Shown: positions 37,415 through 50,145 of the stretch, in pieces
How the letters are laid out: the number at the start of each line of letters is the position of its first letter
Numbering within the stretch: position 1 is the first letter of the stretch
Assembly: GCA_964023205.1 (NCBI GenBank)
Contig: OZ026837.1
Span: 11,943,479 to 12,007,478 of the forward strand
DNA from: Lutraria lutraria
Lineage: Eukaryota; Mollusca; Bivalvia; Venerida; Mactridae
DNA: 64,000 bases
Direction: 5' to 3'
Made by a program: the position numbers and the translations under genes
The notes under the pieces: generated by a model
What the model saw: the letters and a program-made list of their open reading frames with translations, nothing else
The model's database searches: none
What the model was told of the DNA's origin: nothing

Positions 37415-38302
37415 GCACTACATTGATGATAATGGCAGACTATTGAGAAATTCTTAGTACATTAAAGAAATGCGTTTTACTTACTTGCAAAACTGATACG
37501 CTAAAAGGTTATTTACGGGTCGTTGGCCAACAATGATGATGATAATTAACGTGAATTAATTACACACTTGGAAGGGTCATTTAAGCTCGATATTAGCAAT
37601 GTGTATGAAGAAATATGAAGAAAACTTGAAATATCCAAGTATATATATGCTAGTGGCGAGAGTTGAAACTGCTTACGTTTACGAACTGTTGATGGCGAAA
37701 TGTTGAAACGTAAATGTTATAGTATGTAATGATGTCTCAGTGGCACAGTCTCACTGGTACCTGAACTCCGAACATAATTATATACAATTATTTTGCTGAC
37801 AAATTGTATAAAAAACGTCAAGTCCAGTCATATATGAAAAGGGTCATATTCAGCGCCTGTCTCCAGTGCATATACATTAATAATTATATTATTTTCCGGT
37901 TCACCGCTTAAATTACAAGAAATAAATAAATAAAAATCGTCTGTGATTTGTTTTTGAAGCTATCAATAGGCTACAGTTTTCACTGTGCGAGAGAACGACA
38001 ACGTGAAACTCTGATCATGTACAGCTATTTTTGTTGTTTCATTATTTGAAATATATGAAGGTGTGAAAAAAAGAGAAATTAATTGTGCAGGAACGGGCCC
38101 TTACTTATTGAATACCATTGACACGTTAATGAGGAATGTGTTGATTATCCAATTTGCTACTGTGTTAAAAAAATACTTATTTTTGGCATCTCGTTTAGTC
38201 TCATCATTCATAAAAAATAAAATAAAAAAGCCTTATAAGCCAAAAATAGCTATAAAAGCTGTAACATATCTATCATCTTCATCTTTTAGAATATATATCT
38301 AC

Positions 38303-38356
38303 AAGGACTTTTAAACATACATACATTGTATATATATATATATATATATAAGTCCT
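38303..38356. repeat. AAGGACTT palindrome around a (TA)n run
   Basis: ACAAGGACTTTTAAACATAC on the left and ATATATAAGTCCTTGAT on the right are imperfect inverted repeats surrounding about 12 TA units. The same outer word occurs at 42658-43182 and 52892-52922. Confidence 0.6.
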
Positions 38357-38572
38357 TGATATCTATCAATTCCATAGCTATCGGTAAATCCACGTTCGTA
38401 TAATATTGTGAAACTACTTGTATTAAATCTAGGACCGTTATACCTGGCATCATTATATATATACACACATATAATTATTTATTACAACAGCCTGGCTACC
38501 CTTATTATGTAAAAATTATTTACGGTTCCAAAACGACTATGTCTTCAAAATACAAAATATTTATTAATTTAC

Positions 38573-38574
<2 letters not shown>

Positions 38575-38613
<39 letters not shown>
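38575..38613. repeat. (GATA)n microsatellite
   Basis: About nine to ten tandem GATA units. Confidence 0.95.
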
Positions 38614-38614
<1 letters not shown>

Positions 38615-39717
38615 ATCTTTATTTTTGATTTATGCCGATGGCATATCATCATAATGCATATATTTACATACATGCTATTATACGTGGACAGTAAATGAGT
38701 AACATTAACAAACAATCCCTGATTCTCGCACACACACTCACACACACCTACACACATGCATACACCATCTACCTTAAAACATCAAATAGCATACAAGAGT
38801 AAATAAATACATAAACGGAGAAAGAACATACATAATGCTTAGCAAATAGACAAATAATATTAGAAAGACATTTTGTATCGACAAGTATCATGGAAAGGAT
38901 GTATAAAAACTAATAAATATTAATTTACAGTTAAGTTCTGCTGTCCGATAATTCTACCGAATCAAACCACTCTTTCATAGAATCAAATATTTCCCATTCG
39001 AAATTACTACATATACATGCCCCTATTATGTAATATGGCCTGTTTCTGCAGAATAAACACGTAATATCTTGTTGTTTTATGGTCCCATAAACCAATTAAC
39101 AATAAAAGTATCAACTGAAACACTGATTGCTAATGATTAACTTTGACTTCTCACCGGGGTGCCTCAATTAGCGCTACACGTGGGAAACATACCATAAAGA
39201 TCGTCTGCGATAAGATTAGTGGATGTTACTGTGATATATATATATTCTTTATTTAAGTCTCATTCACATATATACAAATACAATCACATTATATCATATC
39301 ACAGAGTCATTATTATGTGACCATTCTAACAGAGAATTATAAGAGACTGGTAAAATCATTCACAAGAAAAGTACAAACTAAAACTACATATATTTATATA
39401 TATATTATTATTGTTACTATACATGTATTCATATTATATTATAATAAAATAAAAATCTAGCTTTAAACCGACAATAGAGTTAAAAAGTAATACTACACTT
39501 GCTCATAAATAATAAAAGAATGCTAGTCTTAACCTAGTGATTAAGAATATGTCTTGAATACAATGAACATAAAAAGGAACAATATAATAAATTATTAAAC
39601 TATAAAGAGGTATAGCTGGAAACTAAATGATAAAAAGGTTACACATGACAGACGTGTAACGGGAAATAACAACAATTGGAATAATAACAATAATAATAAA
39701 AAACAAAATTATCTACA

Positions 39718-42165
39718 CTAACATAGATAAGAACTTCTACGATTTAAAATATTACAGCAGGTTTTGGCACTTAAACGAATCAAATCCGGGTGAGTAAATA
39801 ACACAACTAGTTTATCGTTGTCTGTAGTGATGGGCAAATCGGCTGAAATTGCCATCCGATTAATCGGCATAATCGGATGAAACAACCGATGCGATTAATC
39901 GTACATAATCGGATAATCGGTCAAGATAACAGTTATTCCTTTAACTTCTTTTTTAAGTTTTCCTCTTTACTATAAACTCCACAGGAGTCAAATAATCAAA
40001 TATTTACAACAGTAAGTATGTTATTTCTTTATTAAATAATAACAGTTATATTGCAAAAAATATATGTACGTGACAAACAATATTACATAATTATTATCTA
40101 AACACAGCAATATATTTCATCTATAGATACAACTTTTAAATGTCATGTAATTAGGCATTCTTTCTTCCAACTGTATGGTTTGGTTTTTGATTCATTCTGG
40201 TTCTTGATCATTTGTACAGCAGGATATGCTCCATGGACATGTGTAGAGTCAACACAACCTCAGAATTCTAGATGTATTTGCTAGAAAAGAAAAACAATAT
40301 TCCATTAAGTGTGTTTCCAAAAAAGCTATTGACAAATAAAAATTAAACAAATTAAGTGCAAGAGAAGAATTAACTTAATTTAAGCGTCTTGACAGTAAAA
40401 ACAACACAATATAATTCAGATTTGATATGAAAAATTAAGTTTGATAGTAACTGCATTTCATGTATAACGGTATTCGGATATTACAAATTTAATTAATGTT
40501 GGTTGGTTTAGCATAACTAGGGATGCTAAATAGCATAGCATCCCTGGGATATCTAAATACTGAAACATTCTACGATCATTTTCATAAATAATTGCAAACC
40601 TCACTATCGTACCTTTGTTTAACTATGTAAGTCTTTTGTCTGTTCCCCACGAATACAGGGACTGTATGTAACAAAGAGTCGTTGTATGAACCCAGACACT
40701 CTTTGTAGCGCCTTTGCACGGAGATTATTGTAAATGATTCAAAGCTCTTCGTCTGCATCTGACTTTGCAGCCATGCTGAATGCAGGTACCCCGTAACCAG
40801 ACGAAAATCTTAGCATAAATCCAGTAAGCAGGGTACAAAACGAGTTAGAGTAGTTTCCCTTGTTAAGAATTGGAGAAATTAACCCAAATATCAGTAAAAA
40901 GAGAAAAGTATACTAAAACACGAAAAGACCGATTATTAATCGACTGGCCGAAGTGACGTCGGCGATGTCGCTCTGAAATTTTACACCGACGATTGTTCGA
41001 TCGTCGGCGATTGTCGGCCCATCACTAGTTGTCTGACAAATTATAAAATATATAACAAACCTCTGTAGCTTGTTGTACAAGATTAAAACGTAAATCTTCA
41101 TATAAACTGCAGTTAAGTATTACATGGCATTCATCATCAATAAAAACATTACATAAAGGACAAGTTCTTTCATCCACAGGTAACCTTTCATATCTACCAG
41201 TTTCAAGCCTAATTGGTGCAACGCCACATCTGAATTTACAAAAAGCCGATCTATGACTAAATGGCAAGATCATTTTACAATATTTTTCAACAGTAATATG
41301 TTGTTTAAACAGGGCATAGGTGCGTAGTTTATTTCCACCCCTACCACTACGACTTGAAACTTGTTGTACCGAATTAGGTCATTCTGTTTTAAAAATATTG
41401 AACATACGTTCCTCCACAGAGCGTTTAAAACTATGTTTCGGTATGACTATATTGATGTCACTATGTTGATACAAATCAAGCTCAAACAATTTTCTTTTAA
41501 CATTATGATGCCAGTTTTTACAAGAATTATTTGCTAGAGAAATTGCCCAAAGTGCTATACGTTTAGTGAAACGAGATGCATGTAATGAATTTAATATTGT
41601 CCAATATGTAGAGATACAGCTCCACTTCCGAACTATAGGCGGCGTCCATGCCATTTCGCCAGTAACGGCCGAAGTCGGAGTGTACTTGCCAACCCCTAAG
41701 AAGTAACGCATAGCCTTATTTTGAACAGCATCAATACATGAAAAGGCTTTTTGTCCCCAAATGGCCGTACCATACGCTATAACTGGCAAGACAACTGAAT
41801 CATACAATTTGGTAAAAACATTATACGGGACTCCACCCAACAATTTACATTTGGCAATAACCAACCCAAGAGCACTCTGCGCAACAACTCTAGCAGTAAA
41901 ATCAAAGTTTAAATTTTCATTAAGAACAATACCAAGATACGTGTACTTGTCAACAACATTTAACAAATTATTTCCACATCTAAAAATGACATCTGTTTTC
42001 ACGCAAGAATTAGGACGAAAATGAACAATATTACTCTTTTTGCAATTGATTGACATATCATTCATATTACACCAGTCATTCAAAGCATCAAGCAAACGTT
42101 GCAAATCATTACTAGTTTCCGCCAACAATACTATGTCATCTGCATATAACAGTATACAAATTTAA
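39718..42165 (-). mobile_element. 5'-truncated LINE, split by a hAT-like insertion
   Basis: The minus strand carries the C-terminal half of a reverse-transcriptase ORF. It begins at the LLYADDIVLLAE catalytic box (about 42152-42117) and runs through KYTYLGIVLNENLNF and YGTAIWGQKAF to GRYERLPVDERTCPLC, DECHVILNC and a normal end with NILNRRSSYL before TAG at 39718. It is 5'-truncated just before the YADD box. One in-frame TGA stands at about 41376-41378, where a Trp codon is expected. The ORF is then interrupted at 41027/39825 by a 1203-bp element and resumes in frame on the far side. Clade not assigned; a CR1/L2/Jockey-like group is likely from the C-terminal CPLC...H...C. Confidence 0.85.
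39825..41027. mobile_element. hAT-like non-autonomous element, 1203 bp
   Basis: The ends TAGTGATGGGC (39825) and GCCCATCACTA (41027) are inverted. GTTGTCTG is duplicated on both sides (39817-39824 and 41028-41035). An 8-bp duplication and T/CAGTGATGGG-type ends fit hAT. Subterminal regions hold repeated ATCGG/CCGAT words (39835-39925) and TCGGCGAT words (40955-41015). The inside shows no intact transposase. It is inserted into the LINE ORF, so it is younger than that LINE. Confidence 0.9.
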
Positions 42166-42657
42166 ATATACATTGGTATGACAATGTATATACTGACCCA
42201 TAATTATCGATAAAATTAATATACAATATCTTTTATATCACGCAATATGTCATAAATCGATGAATTACACATCTAACCAAGCTTGTATTCGTTATTAAGA
42301 ATTGTGACAAAAAAAACTGATTTATTTAATTGTTCTTTACTGAAGAAATAATAAGTATGAAACTACGCGGAATACTTACATTATGAATTTAAACAATTAG
42401 TAGAAATTTTCATATTTATTTACCAATTAGGATGTGTACTGACTGTCATGTGTTTGGTATATACAGAAACCCAAATTAGTAAAATCATGATACAATAAAA
42501 TATAAATTTCAACATACTTGGACAAAACTATCATAAAGATCCTAAAGTCTAGACATTACTGAATATTAATTTACTGGACAAAGAAAATGATGAGCAATAG
42601 TTATTTTAAAGTGTTTAAAAGTAAATTTATAGTTGAAAGATGGTTTGTCCAGAGACC
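42166..42657. other. Non-coding AT-rich stretch
   Basis: No gene or repeat recognised between the LINE truncation point and the next MITE. Confidence 0.4.
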
Positions 42658-43182
42658 AAGGACTTAATATATACATACATGGATTCGCAACTGCTAAAAT
42701 AGCTCAAACGATATTGTTCGGCGATCCCACAATGCATTGCTATATACTCGGCAATGTCCGACAGCTGTAATTGGGTGTTTACGAATTTGATTAATATATA
42801 TATATATTAATATACTTAAAAAAAAACTCTGGTAATTGGGCATGGGAAATTGGTAAAGGATGCAACAAATTCCTTAAAGATATTAAGATACATTTATAAT
42901 CCACAAAGTCTAAGTATAAGCATTGAAAAAGGCATCAGTCGAACATTTTAAATTCCAAGATAGCTGACATCCATTATAATCCTTTCGTCTCCGAGATTAA
43001 ACATTCGGAATACCACGGATATTTTCGCTGTTATTATTCGGATTATCACGGATATTTTCGTATTTTCGCTTTTGTATACAATAGCTTGTATTCCCGTTGA
43101 TTCACGTCTTATTATCGCGGGATTTTATTACTTTAAACTGTTAATACGGAAGTTGCGAATCCATGTATATATATGAGTCCTT
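42658..43182. mobile_element. MITE with AAGGACT...GGATTCGCAACT inverted ends
   Basis: Left AAGGACTTAATATATACATA...ATGGATTCGCAACT (42658-42692) and right AGTTGCGAATCCATGTATAT...GAGTCCTT (43151-43182) are inverted repeats of about 32 bp. The inside is non-coding. AAGGACTT-type palindromes at 38303-38356 and 52892-52922 look like minimal relatives. Confidence 0.75.
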
Positions 43183-43981
43183 GCAGAGACGTATAATCAT
43201 TTTACGTCTCTGTTTTGTCTAACTAATTGTTCAACACATTTGGTATAAGATATGTACATGCGCAGCTTCTTTATCTTTTAGTAATACATATATCATTTAA
43301 TTGTTAAACTTAATCATGCCTTCATTGTATTATTTGTGTTTGCTTATAAATATTCGTGTAGATCTGCAGTCAACTTAAATTATTATGACATAATCTAATG
43401 TCGGGGTATATGTACGTCAATGATTAACTTGCTACTTTTTACACTTCCGAGAGACACAATGATAATTATGTTGAATGTTACGAATTTTAAAACATTCATT
43501 TAATTACTGCACTTTGAAAGTCTGCATATAATATGTCACATAATGTTTTGTTTGCCAAGATATCGCTAATTGTCTGTGTATAGACCAATTTTCAGTTCAA
43601 TTCGTTTTTCAATTAATAATAACAATTTTCGTGAGTCTTTTTTATCAAATCCGCGCATGTAAAACATTAATCATATTAGTGGTTTACAACCTAATGTTTG
43701 AAAAAACTGAATTATTGACTCAATAGTATCAGGTTGACGAAACAGTATGGACTTTTCCTATATGTGTTCTGCTTGACGAACTAAGATATAGTCCTCGGAA
43801 GTAGATAATATTTTGAACGCATGCGCACTGCCAGCAAGAACGACAATCTTCCAAGGGAGGCTACCTAGTTATGCGAAAGGGCCATACAATACACATTACG
43901 TTAGAGATGTTTAACGCTGATAAGGATAAGATTAAATTGTGTTTGATGTTGTTTATAATCATTTTTAGAAGAAATAGGGGA
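43183..43981. other. Non-coding stretch
   Basis: No gene seen up to the left end of the ISL2EU-type element. Confidence 0.4.
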
Positions 43982-44153
43982 TATCGGTCAGTTACGTCCC
44001 TTGATTAAGCAGGTGCTTAGCAGGGAATGCGGTCAATTCGTAACCTAACCGATTCGTTACCTTGTTTTTTTGGTCGAATTTTCTTTGTTTACTTCCGCAT
44101 TGTGAAAACCGATAATAGCGATAACACTGTTGAATAATTCGACGAACTACAAA

Positions 44154-44254
44154 ATGGCTTCAAACTTCAGCTCATTATCCCTTGGGCAACTTAGAACAGA
44201 GCTACGGAAGCGTAATGCAAAATTATCAGGGCGAAAGAAAGAGCTAATAGAGAG
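44154..44254 (+). CDS. SAP-domain first exon of the YqaJ gene
   Basis: It starts at ATGGCTTC and ends at a donor (AG|GTATTT). It encodes most of a SAP DNA-binding motif (LSLGQLRTELRKRNAKLSGR, then KKELIER). The acceptor CACTATTTCAG at 44820 joins it in frame to the 44821 exon, where LEAYE completes the SAP helix. An in-frame ATG at 44130 is an alternative start. Confidence 0.75.
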
Positions 44255-44820
44255 GTATTTATCAATTTATTTTGTTATGAAGTTGATGACCTGTGACCCG
44301 GATCAGTTGTCACTACATTGTGTTTACACACGTGATATGCTTGACTTCCCTTGTCAGCTACTTTTGAAAAGTATAAGACGTTGTCAGTTAAAGATCTGGT
44401 TAGTTTTCAATTCGACAGTTAAATGTTTAGTTTATAAATGCAAGATTGGTATGTTTTGTGTGCGATCGGGCGTTCGTCGTTAAATTAATGTATTCTAATC
44501 TTCGTTATAACGGTGGTCTTTGTTCATAATATGAACTATTATATATACTATATATGTACGAAGCTAAAAATAATCGCAGTCATTGGCGTGTAAATGATTA
44601 AACTTTAACAATTTAATATCAAAGTACTGAAAGTACTAGTGTGAATTTTCAAAACATTGCACACTGGAGTAATGTATGTATACTGTACTAGCTGAACATG
44701 TCAGTAATTAATATTCTATACATCAACAACGTGTAAGCCGTATGTGGATTATGTCTATATTATTTTAATTTACAGTTTTGTGTCATTTGCTTACATCAGT
44801 TAATTTATTCACTATTTCAG

Positions 44821-46249
44821 ATTGGAGGCATATGAGAGGAACCAGAATTTCTGCCAGAATGAGGATATGATATCAGAATTTGCAATGGAGCTGCCAAAAG
44901 CAGGCGGGTACAAAGATGTGCATTCAGAAGTGAAGATCTCACCCATAACATATGAACATGCCTGTGAATTTTTAAGGCCCTTAAATGTTGATTTTGATCA
45001 AACTGTACTTGATCTTTATGAAGACAAATTTCTTGTTTATCTCAGAGTGTGCTCAACAGAAGAATTAGATTTTATCAAAAGCTCATGTCGTGCTGAAATG
45101 AAGAAAAACATAAACTATATGGTGGACGTTTCTTTGAAAAAAGATGGTTATGTGCATGAAGCGCAGTGTGAGTGTGGGGCTGGGGAAGGACCACGGGGTC
45201 ACTGTAAACATATACGAACTGTTATTTATGCTTGTTGTCGTTTTGTAAAGTGCAAAGATGTTAAAGTCGAGCTAACATGTACTGAAAAACTACAAACATT
45301 TCACAAAGTGAAACGACATAAGGGCTCACCACTAAAAGCAAAAAATCTGAACATTGCTGGAGCGGATGAGGTGTCCAACTTCCAAGATCTTGATCCAAGA
45401 CCGCCTCAGTACAGGAACAGTGATTCCTACAAAGACTACTTTTATAATTTGTGTATGAACTTCAAAGGCATTTCAGATACGCCTATATTTCAGACTTTCC
45501 AACCAGCAAATATCAGAGCATACACTCATGATCATGATTACTTAAAAGATAATGCAGAAGACATTTTTTTAAAATCATCAAAACTGTCCGAACTTTCAAA
45601 TGAAGACCATATAAATCTGGAAGAGGTTACACGTGGACAGAATAGTAATGACCGTTGGCACGAAGAAAGACAAAAGAGATTACAGTCCTCAAACTTTTAC
45701 AGGATTTGCAATGCTTCAGAAAAAACTGACTTAAATAAATTGGCAAATTCAATAGTGTCAGGAAGTAACATCAGATCTAATGAGGCAATGAAACATGGAC
45801 TAAAATATGAAAGGAAAGCTATTCATCTGTATGAAACCGACTTCAATGTAAAGGTCAAGAAAGGTGGAATTTTTGTTTCAAAAACTTTACCTTTCCTTGG
45901 TGCATCTCCTGACGGGGTTGTAAGTGATCATGTCATATGTGAAGTGAAATGCCCATTTTCAGTCAAGGACAAGGACATTTCACCACTTACTGTTCCATAC
46001 TTGAAACTTGAAGGTGAAAACCTCCGACTGAGTGTGAAACATCCATACTACTATCAGATACAGGGACAATTATTCTGTTCTAGTTGAAATTATTGTGACT
46101 TTATTGTGTACACATTGGCTGATATTAAGTATATCAGAATACAAAAAGATCAGGAATTCATAGCTCAAATGCTTGAAAAATTAAGAAGTTTTTATGAGAG
46201 ATATTTTAAATCTGCAGTACTCAAAAGGTTCATGTATAAGGAATACTGA
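44821..46249 (+). pseudogene. SWIM zinc-finger and YqaJ nuclease exon with internal stop
   Basis: Second exon. A SWIM-type C-x-C-xn-C-x-H finger (CECGAGEGPRGHCKH) is at about residue 117 of the exon. A YqaJ/lambda-exonuclease-like core follows: HGLKYERKAI, GASPDGVV, CEVKCPF and YYYQIQGQLF, with the acidic residues and the EVK lysine preserved. A TGA at 46085-46087 interrupts the last core strand. The same frame then continues with plausible family sequence (CDFIVYT) to a stop at 46249, so this is a nonsense mutation, probably from a CGA codon. A single-gene alternative ending at 46087 would lack the C-terminal helix. Confidence 0.8.
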
Positions 46250-47274
46250 ATTCAACTATGTAATGAATAGCATATATGTAGCTATAAATGTAAAATGGTC
46301 ATGGAAATGTATTTTCACACCTAGTTGGAGGTTTTCACCTTCAAGGTTCAAACATTCAAGTATGAAACAGTAAGAAAACTACTATATTATATAGTACTCA
46401 CATGCATTCAATTTATCAAATTTCATTGTGATGTTGAAGTTTTGTATAATAACTTGTATATATTTGTAAAATGCACTTTTGTTTCCTAGCATGTATATAA
46501 CACATTATTGTTTAAATTACAAAATTGAAATGCATGTTGATTGTTATCCATATTGTAAATGCATTTTATGTCGATTTTAAACCATACCAAAAATTAATTA
46601 TTCTGAAGGACTTGTAAATATATGCACACTTGCAGTTTTTGTTTGTAATTAAATTTGCATTATTGAGAATTCTTGTTTGTATGTTTTTCCCAGCTAATGA
46701 GTGTACCAGAATATTCGTTATTGAACTTAAATCAAGATGGATAATCATATGTGTAGTTGTCAACAATAAAAAAGGATGGTCAGACAGATTAATGAAAATT
46801 TATTTCAATTCATTATTATATTATAACCCTGCATGAAGTCACTGGTTTGCTTTGCCTTTAAGATGACAGTCTTAATCATTTTCCAAATGTATGATCATCA
46901 CAGTCACTTAAAATATATAAGGATGCAGTTGAATTAAAATTCAGTTTGGCAAAAAAAATATATATTTGTGGCTCAGGTGTAAACATTTTTTTTCTTGAAT
47001 GTTGACTTTAAATGATTATCAACGAAAAAGTAGGGAAGCTCTGATCCCCTGAACCACAAATATTTTTTTATTTGCCCTATAGCAAGTATACAGATGGATA
47101 ATCCTTGCTCTAGTGGAGAACTTTCTATAAAAAGGGCACCTTTTATAAAATAAATACAAACAAAGCAATTGTTTTATGTACACTGTATTTCACCATTGCA
47201 TGAATTTGAAATGTGTAATAACAGTAAAATATATTTCTGGACATGGGGTGTATGGCACTTGGGAAATGACATGC
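46250..47274. other. 3' region of the YqaJ gene and spacer
   Basis: AT-rich with no exon recognised. It lies inside the ISL2EU-type element, between its convergent genes. Confidence 0.4.
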
Positions 47275-47470
47275 ATTAATGAATAATAGCCACCATACTG
47301 TATCGAACTCATACCAAAACTTAAGTCACATACTCTTATGTATACTATGTCACATATAATGTGCTAATAATCCATGAATAATAGCCACCATACTATATCA
47401 AACGCATACCAAAACTTAAGTCACATACTCTTATGTATACTATGTCACATATAATGTACTAATAATTCAT
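47275..47470. repeat. Two-copy 98-bp tandem repeat
   Basis: GAATAATAGCCACCATACT and the following 80 bp occur twice, 47281 and 47374 onward, with few differences, between the convergent ends of the two transposon genes. Confidence 0.85.
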
Positions 47471-47495
47471 TTCCAGTGACATATGATATTCCATT

Positions 47496-48751
47496 TCATG
47501 CTGATGAAGAAACAATTTTGTTCCTGAAATTACACAACATAAAACAAGCAAACACAATCTGAGTCGAGAACTTTGTTTCTGTGGCTGTCATCGGCTCGGT
47601 TAAAATTTTAAATGTCTTAGCAAGACCAATTATACGTTCTGTATGAACACGCTTGCTTGATATCTTTCTGTCCCGCAAAACAGTTTCATTCGACATCCGA
47701 TTCTTTTTCTTGAAGAAGGTCGGAATATTTATGTGGACATCACGTGGAGCAAAAATGTCTTGTACATTAAAGCCTTTATCTGCCATTATGCTGTCATTTC
47801 TTTCACATATTTTGACCAGACTACTCCTTTCGCCTATTTGCCGGTCATTCGTCGATCCCCCATATGCATCTGACACATACGACACAAGACCACCAGGTGT
47901 GGCACCTACCTAGACTTTAACAGTGTTCCTGTTCTTATATGTGGAGAACGTTGCCTGTTGAGCAGTAGGATTTTTTGTTTTTTTTTAATAGGACATTCCG
48001 TTCCGTCGATGATAACTCTAGTATTCGGGTAACTTCTTCGGAACCCTTCTGATGCAAAGTGTTTCACCAAATCTCTACTCGGCCAAATATTGAGTTCTTT
48101 CCATTGTTTGTCCATAAAGATAATCCATGTAATGAAAATGTTAGCTATCACACTCTCCGAAATTCCAAACATTCTTGAAAGTTCAAAGTTTGTTGTGTGC
48201 CGTCTGAGTTTCATAAGCACAAGGAAGAATTGATCTGGAACGCTGATGTTTTCCACCGCATGATAGACATAGTTCAAGCAGGAAGCTGCAGGCCCAAGAG
48301 AATTAAGCACAAAGTAAAATTTCATGTAATTTTCAAGTCCAGTGTAGAAATGAATACCTGGGGAATCTTTCTCAAAATTACATACACTAAATGCAGGTGC
48401 CCTTGTAGTGTGTACCTGTGCATCCATAGTTTTTTTTTGTACTGGTAGTGGTGTCACTTTCATTCCTCAATTCAATTTCATTTGTCTCCACGTGAATAAC
48501 TTCCTCACAGGCTCCAACATGCAGGTCATCACTAAGAATGTCATATCTAACTATCTTTGTCGCCACATATTCGGGCTCTGCTGGGGATATGGTAAGGTTT
48601 GTAATGTCGTCAAACAGTTTCCTCTTACGTGAAGTCCTTTCATTGTATCTTTCCTTTCGCTCGTTTGACCTTTGGATGGTTTCAGGACAGGTCCAAGCAA
48701 ATACACTAGGTATCGAAGCCTTCTTCAACGACCGTTTTTCCCTCTCTGTGC
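47496..48751 (-). pseudogene. DDE transposase exon with two frameshifts and a stop
   Basis: Main exon of the THAP-type transposase, entered at a TATTTCCAG acceptor (48752). In 5'-to-3' order: a charged linker, a shift in a 9-A run at about 48429-48437, a helix-turn-helix-like part (FELSRMFGISESVIANIF), the first catalytic Asp (RVIIDGTE), a shift in a second 9-A run at about 47977-47985, an in-frame TAG at about 47911, then SYVSDAYGGSTNDRQI with the second Asp and HTERIIGLAK with the catalytic Glu. DDE_Tnp_4 (Harbinger-like) fold. All three catalytic acids survive, but the frame is broken. Confidence 0.85.
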
Positions 48752-49808
48752 CTGGAAATAGCAAACAAAATAAATAAGTATCAATTGTTCTTAGAACTAC
48801 TTACATGTATTATTCAACAAAATGCTTATAACTGTCGCAGACTCTTAATCTATGCATTTAACCTGGATATTGAACATAAGACCCCATGCTTGTAAGTCAT
48901 AATTAATCAGATGCTCCACCAGAACAGAATTTTGTAGTTAAGTGACACAGATAAAATCATAACTGGACCCAGATAAAAGCCAGAAACCCAGTACCACCAT
49001 ATACGCTGCTGATTACGCACAGTAATTAATACCAACAGAGACATAGATAACAGGGATTGGCAACTTAAGATATTATGCATGCCATCATTTTGTAAATTCT
49101 GTAGCAAGTAAAACTCAAAAAAAAATACATATATAAATTATACATTTTCCGAAAGGTTAAACAGTAGACTTCGGCTGGAAATAATATTTTGTTATATTTT
49201 CTAAGTGATTTTTTTGCTAAATCCACTAACATGTAGTTGGTCTAAAAAAAATTGGTACCAATAGATATTTTTAGAAATATGGCATTAGTAGGTAGTATAA
49301 ACATGGGTGTAATAAAACTATCAGTCAATTTGATATTTTAAAAACTGGGCAGCTGCAGTTTAAATAATAAACTTTCAGAAAATGTAAACTTTATGCATGT
49401 GCTATCAGTAGATAATAAGTTTTACTTGTTACAAAATCAGCAATTTTTGGGAAAAGTAACTGTCATGCGTGCTATTACAATTTACATATATCTATAGGTA
49501 GTAACTGAAGTTGCTTATGGCTTTACTTTGTGATTTCCTGTCAGAGTTTTTACATTTAAAGTTTTCTAAAAAATAAAATAAAGATGCATATGCATGAATA
49601 ACGAGTACATCAAGTGCTACATGTATACACACAATGTGTAGTCTGTAGACTCTGTACTGTAGTGTACTCGTGAATGCACTAACGGTCGTTAATTCCACCG
49701 TGTTTAATAATACAAATGTACATGAAATGTCAACACTCTCGTTAATGAAACGAGTGTCCATGTTAGACTTTCTCGTTAGCTTTACTAAAAAAAAAATATT
49801 TAACGTAC
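48752..49808 (-). other. Intron of the transposase gene
   Basis: Donor GTACGT at 49808-49803 and acceptor TTGCTATTTCCAG ending 48752 on the minus strand. AT-rich, no other feature seen. Confidence 0.6.
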
Positions 49809-50013
49809 CAGCATAAGTCAAGTTGTTATAATCTTCGTTGGTGAAATGTTTTTCACAAATGTAGCAATATTTGCTTGGAGGCGACCATTTTTCACACAGT
49901 GATTTTCCTCGCCGAATAGCGTGAATCCATGAATCACGACGCTGTTTGTTTTTCGGAATAATGTGTCTCCCTTTATTTGAGCATAGCGGGACAACACAAC
50001 ACGTTTCAGGCAT
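49809..50013 (-). CDS. THAP zinc-finger first exon of the transposase
   Basis: About 68 residues starting MPETCCVVPLCSNKG, with the conserved Trp in RRDSWIHAI and the C-x2-H end CYICEKHF. These are the C2CH ligands and core of a THAP DNA-binding domain, which would recognise the transposon ends. The exon ends at TATGCTG|GTACGT and joins in phase to the 48751 exon (TEREKRS). Confidence 0.85.
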
Positions 50014-50145
50014 AGTTAGTCAAGTTTAATCTTACAGTTGTCAAACGGATCGATACTTTTTACAAAATGGCGGAAGTGTAAACAATAGGACCAACTTGAC
50101 CGCAGCGCCACCTATTTAATCGATTGGGGAGATAACTGACCGATA

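Larger units (their letters stand above)
37422..39717. other. Non-coding, microsatellites and small palindromes
   Basis: No gene seen. It contains a CAAGGACTTT...(TA)n...AAGTCCTTG palindrome (38303-38356), a (GATA)n run (about 38575-38613), and AT-rich sequence that may be the 3' tail of the LINE ending at 39718. Confidence 0.5.
43982..50145. mobile_element. Decayed ISL2EU-type DNA transposon, 6.2 kb
   Basis: Left TATCGGTCAGTTACGTCCC (43982-44000) and right GGGGAGATAACTGACCGATA (50126-50145) form short inverted repeats; AT lies at a possible 2-bp duplication position (43983-43984 and 50143-50144). Inside are two convergent spliced genes: a SAP-SWIM-YqaJ nuclease (plus) and a THAP-DDE transposase (minus). 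A THAP-type transposase paired with a YqaJ nuclease is the recognised make-up of ISL2EU/IS4EU elements. Stops and frameshifts in both genes indicate that it is dead, though two of the shifts fall in 9-base homopolymers. Confidence 0.85.

Noticed and set aside
40240..40290. Transposase remnant inside the hAT-like element
   Set aside because: Only a short stretch looks coding; no motif could be placed, so it is left as non-autonomous.
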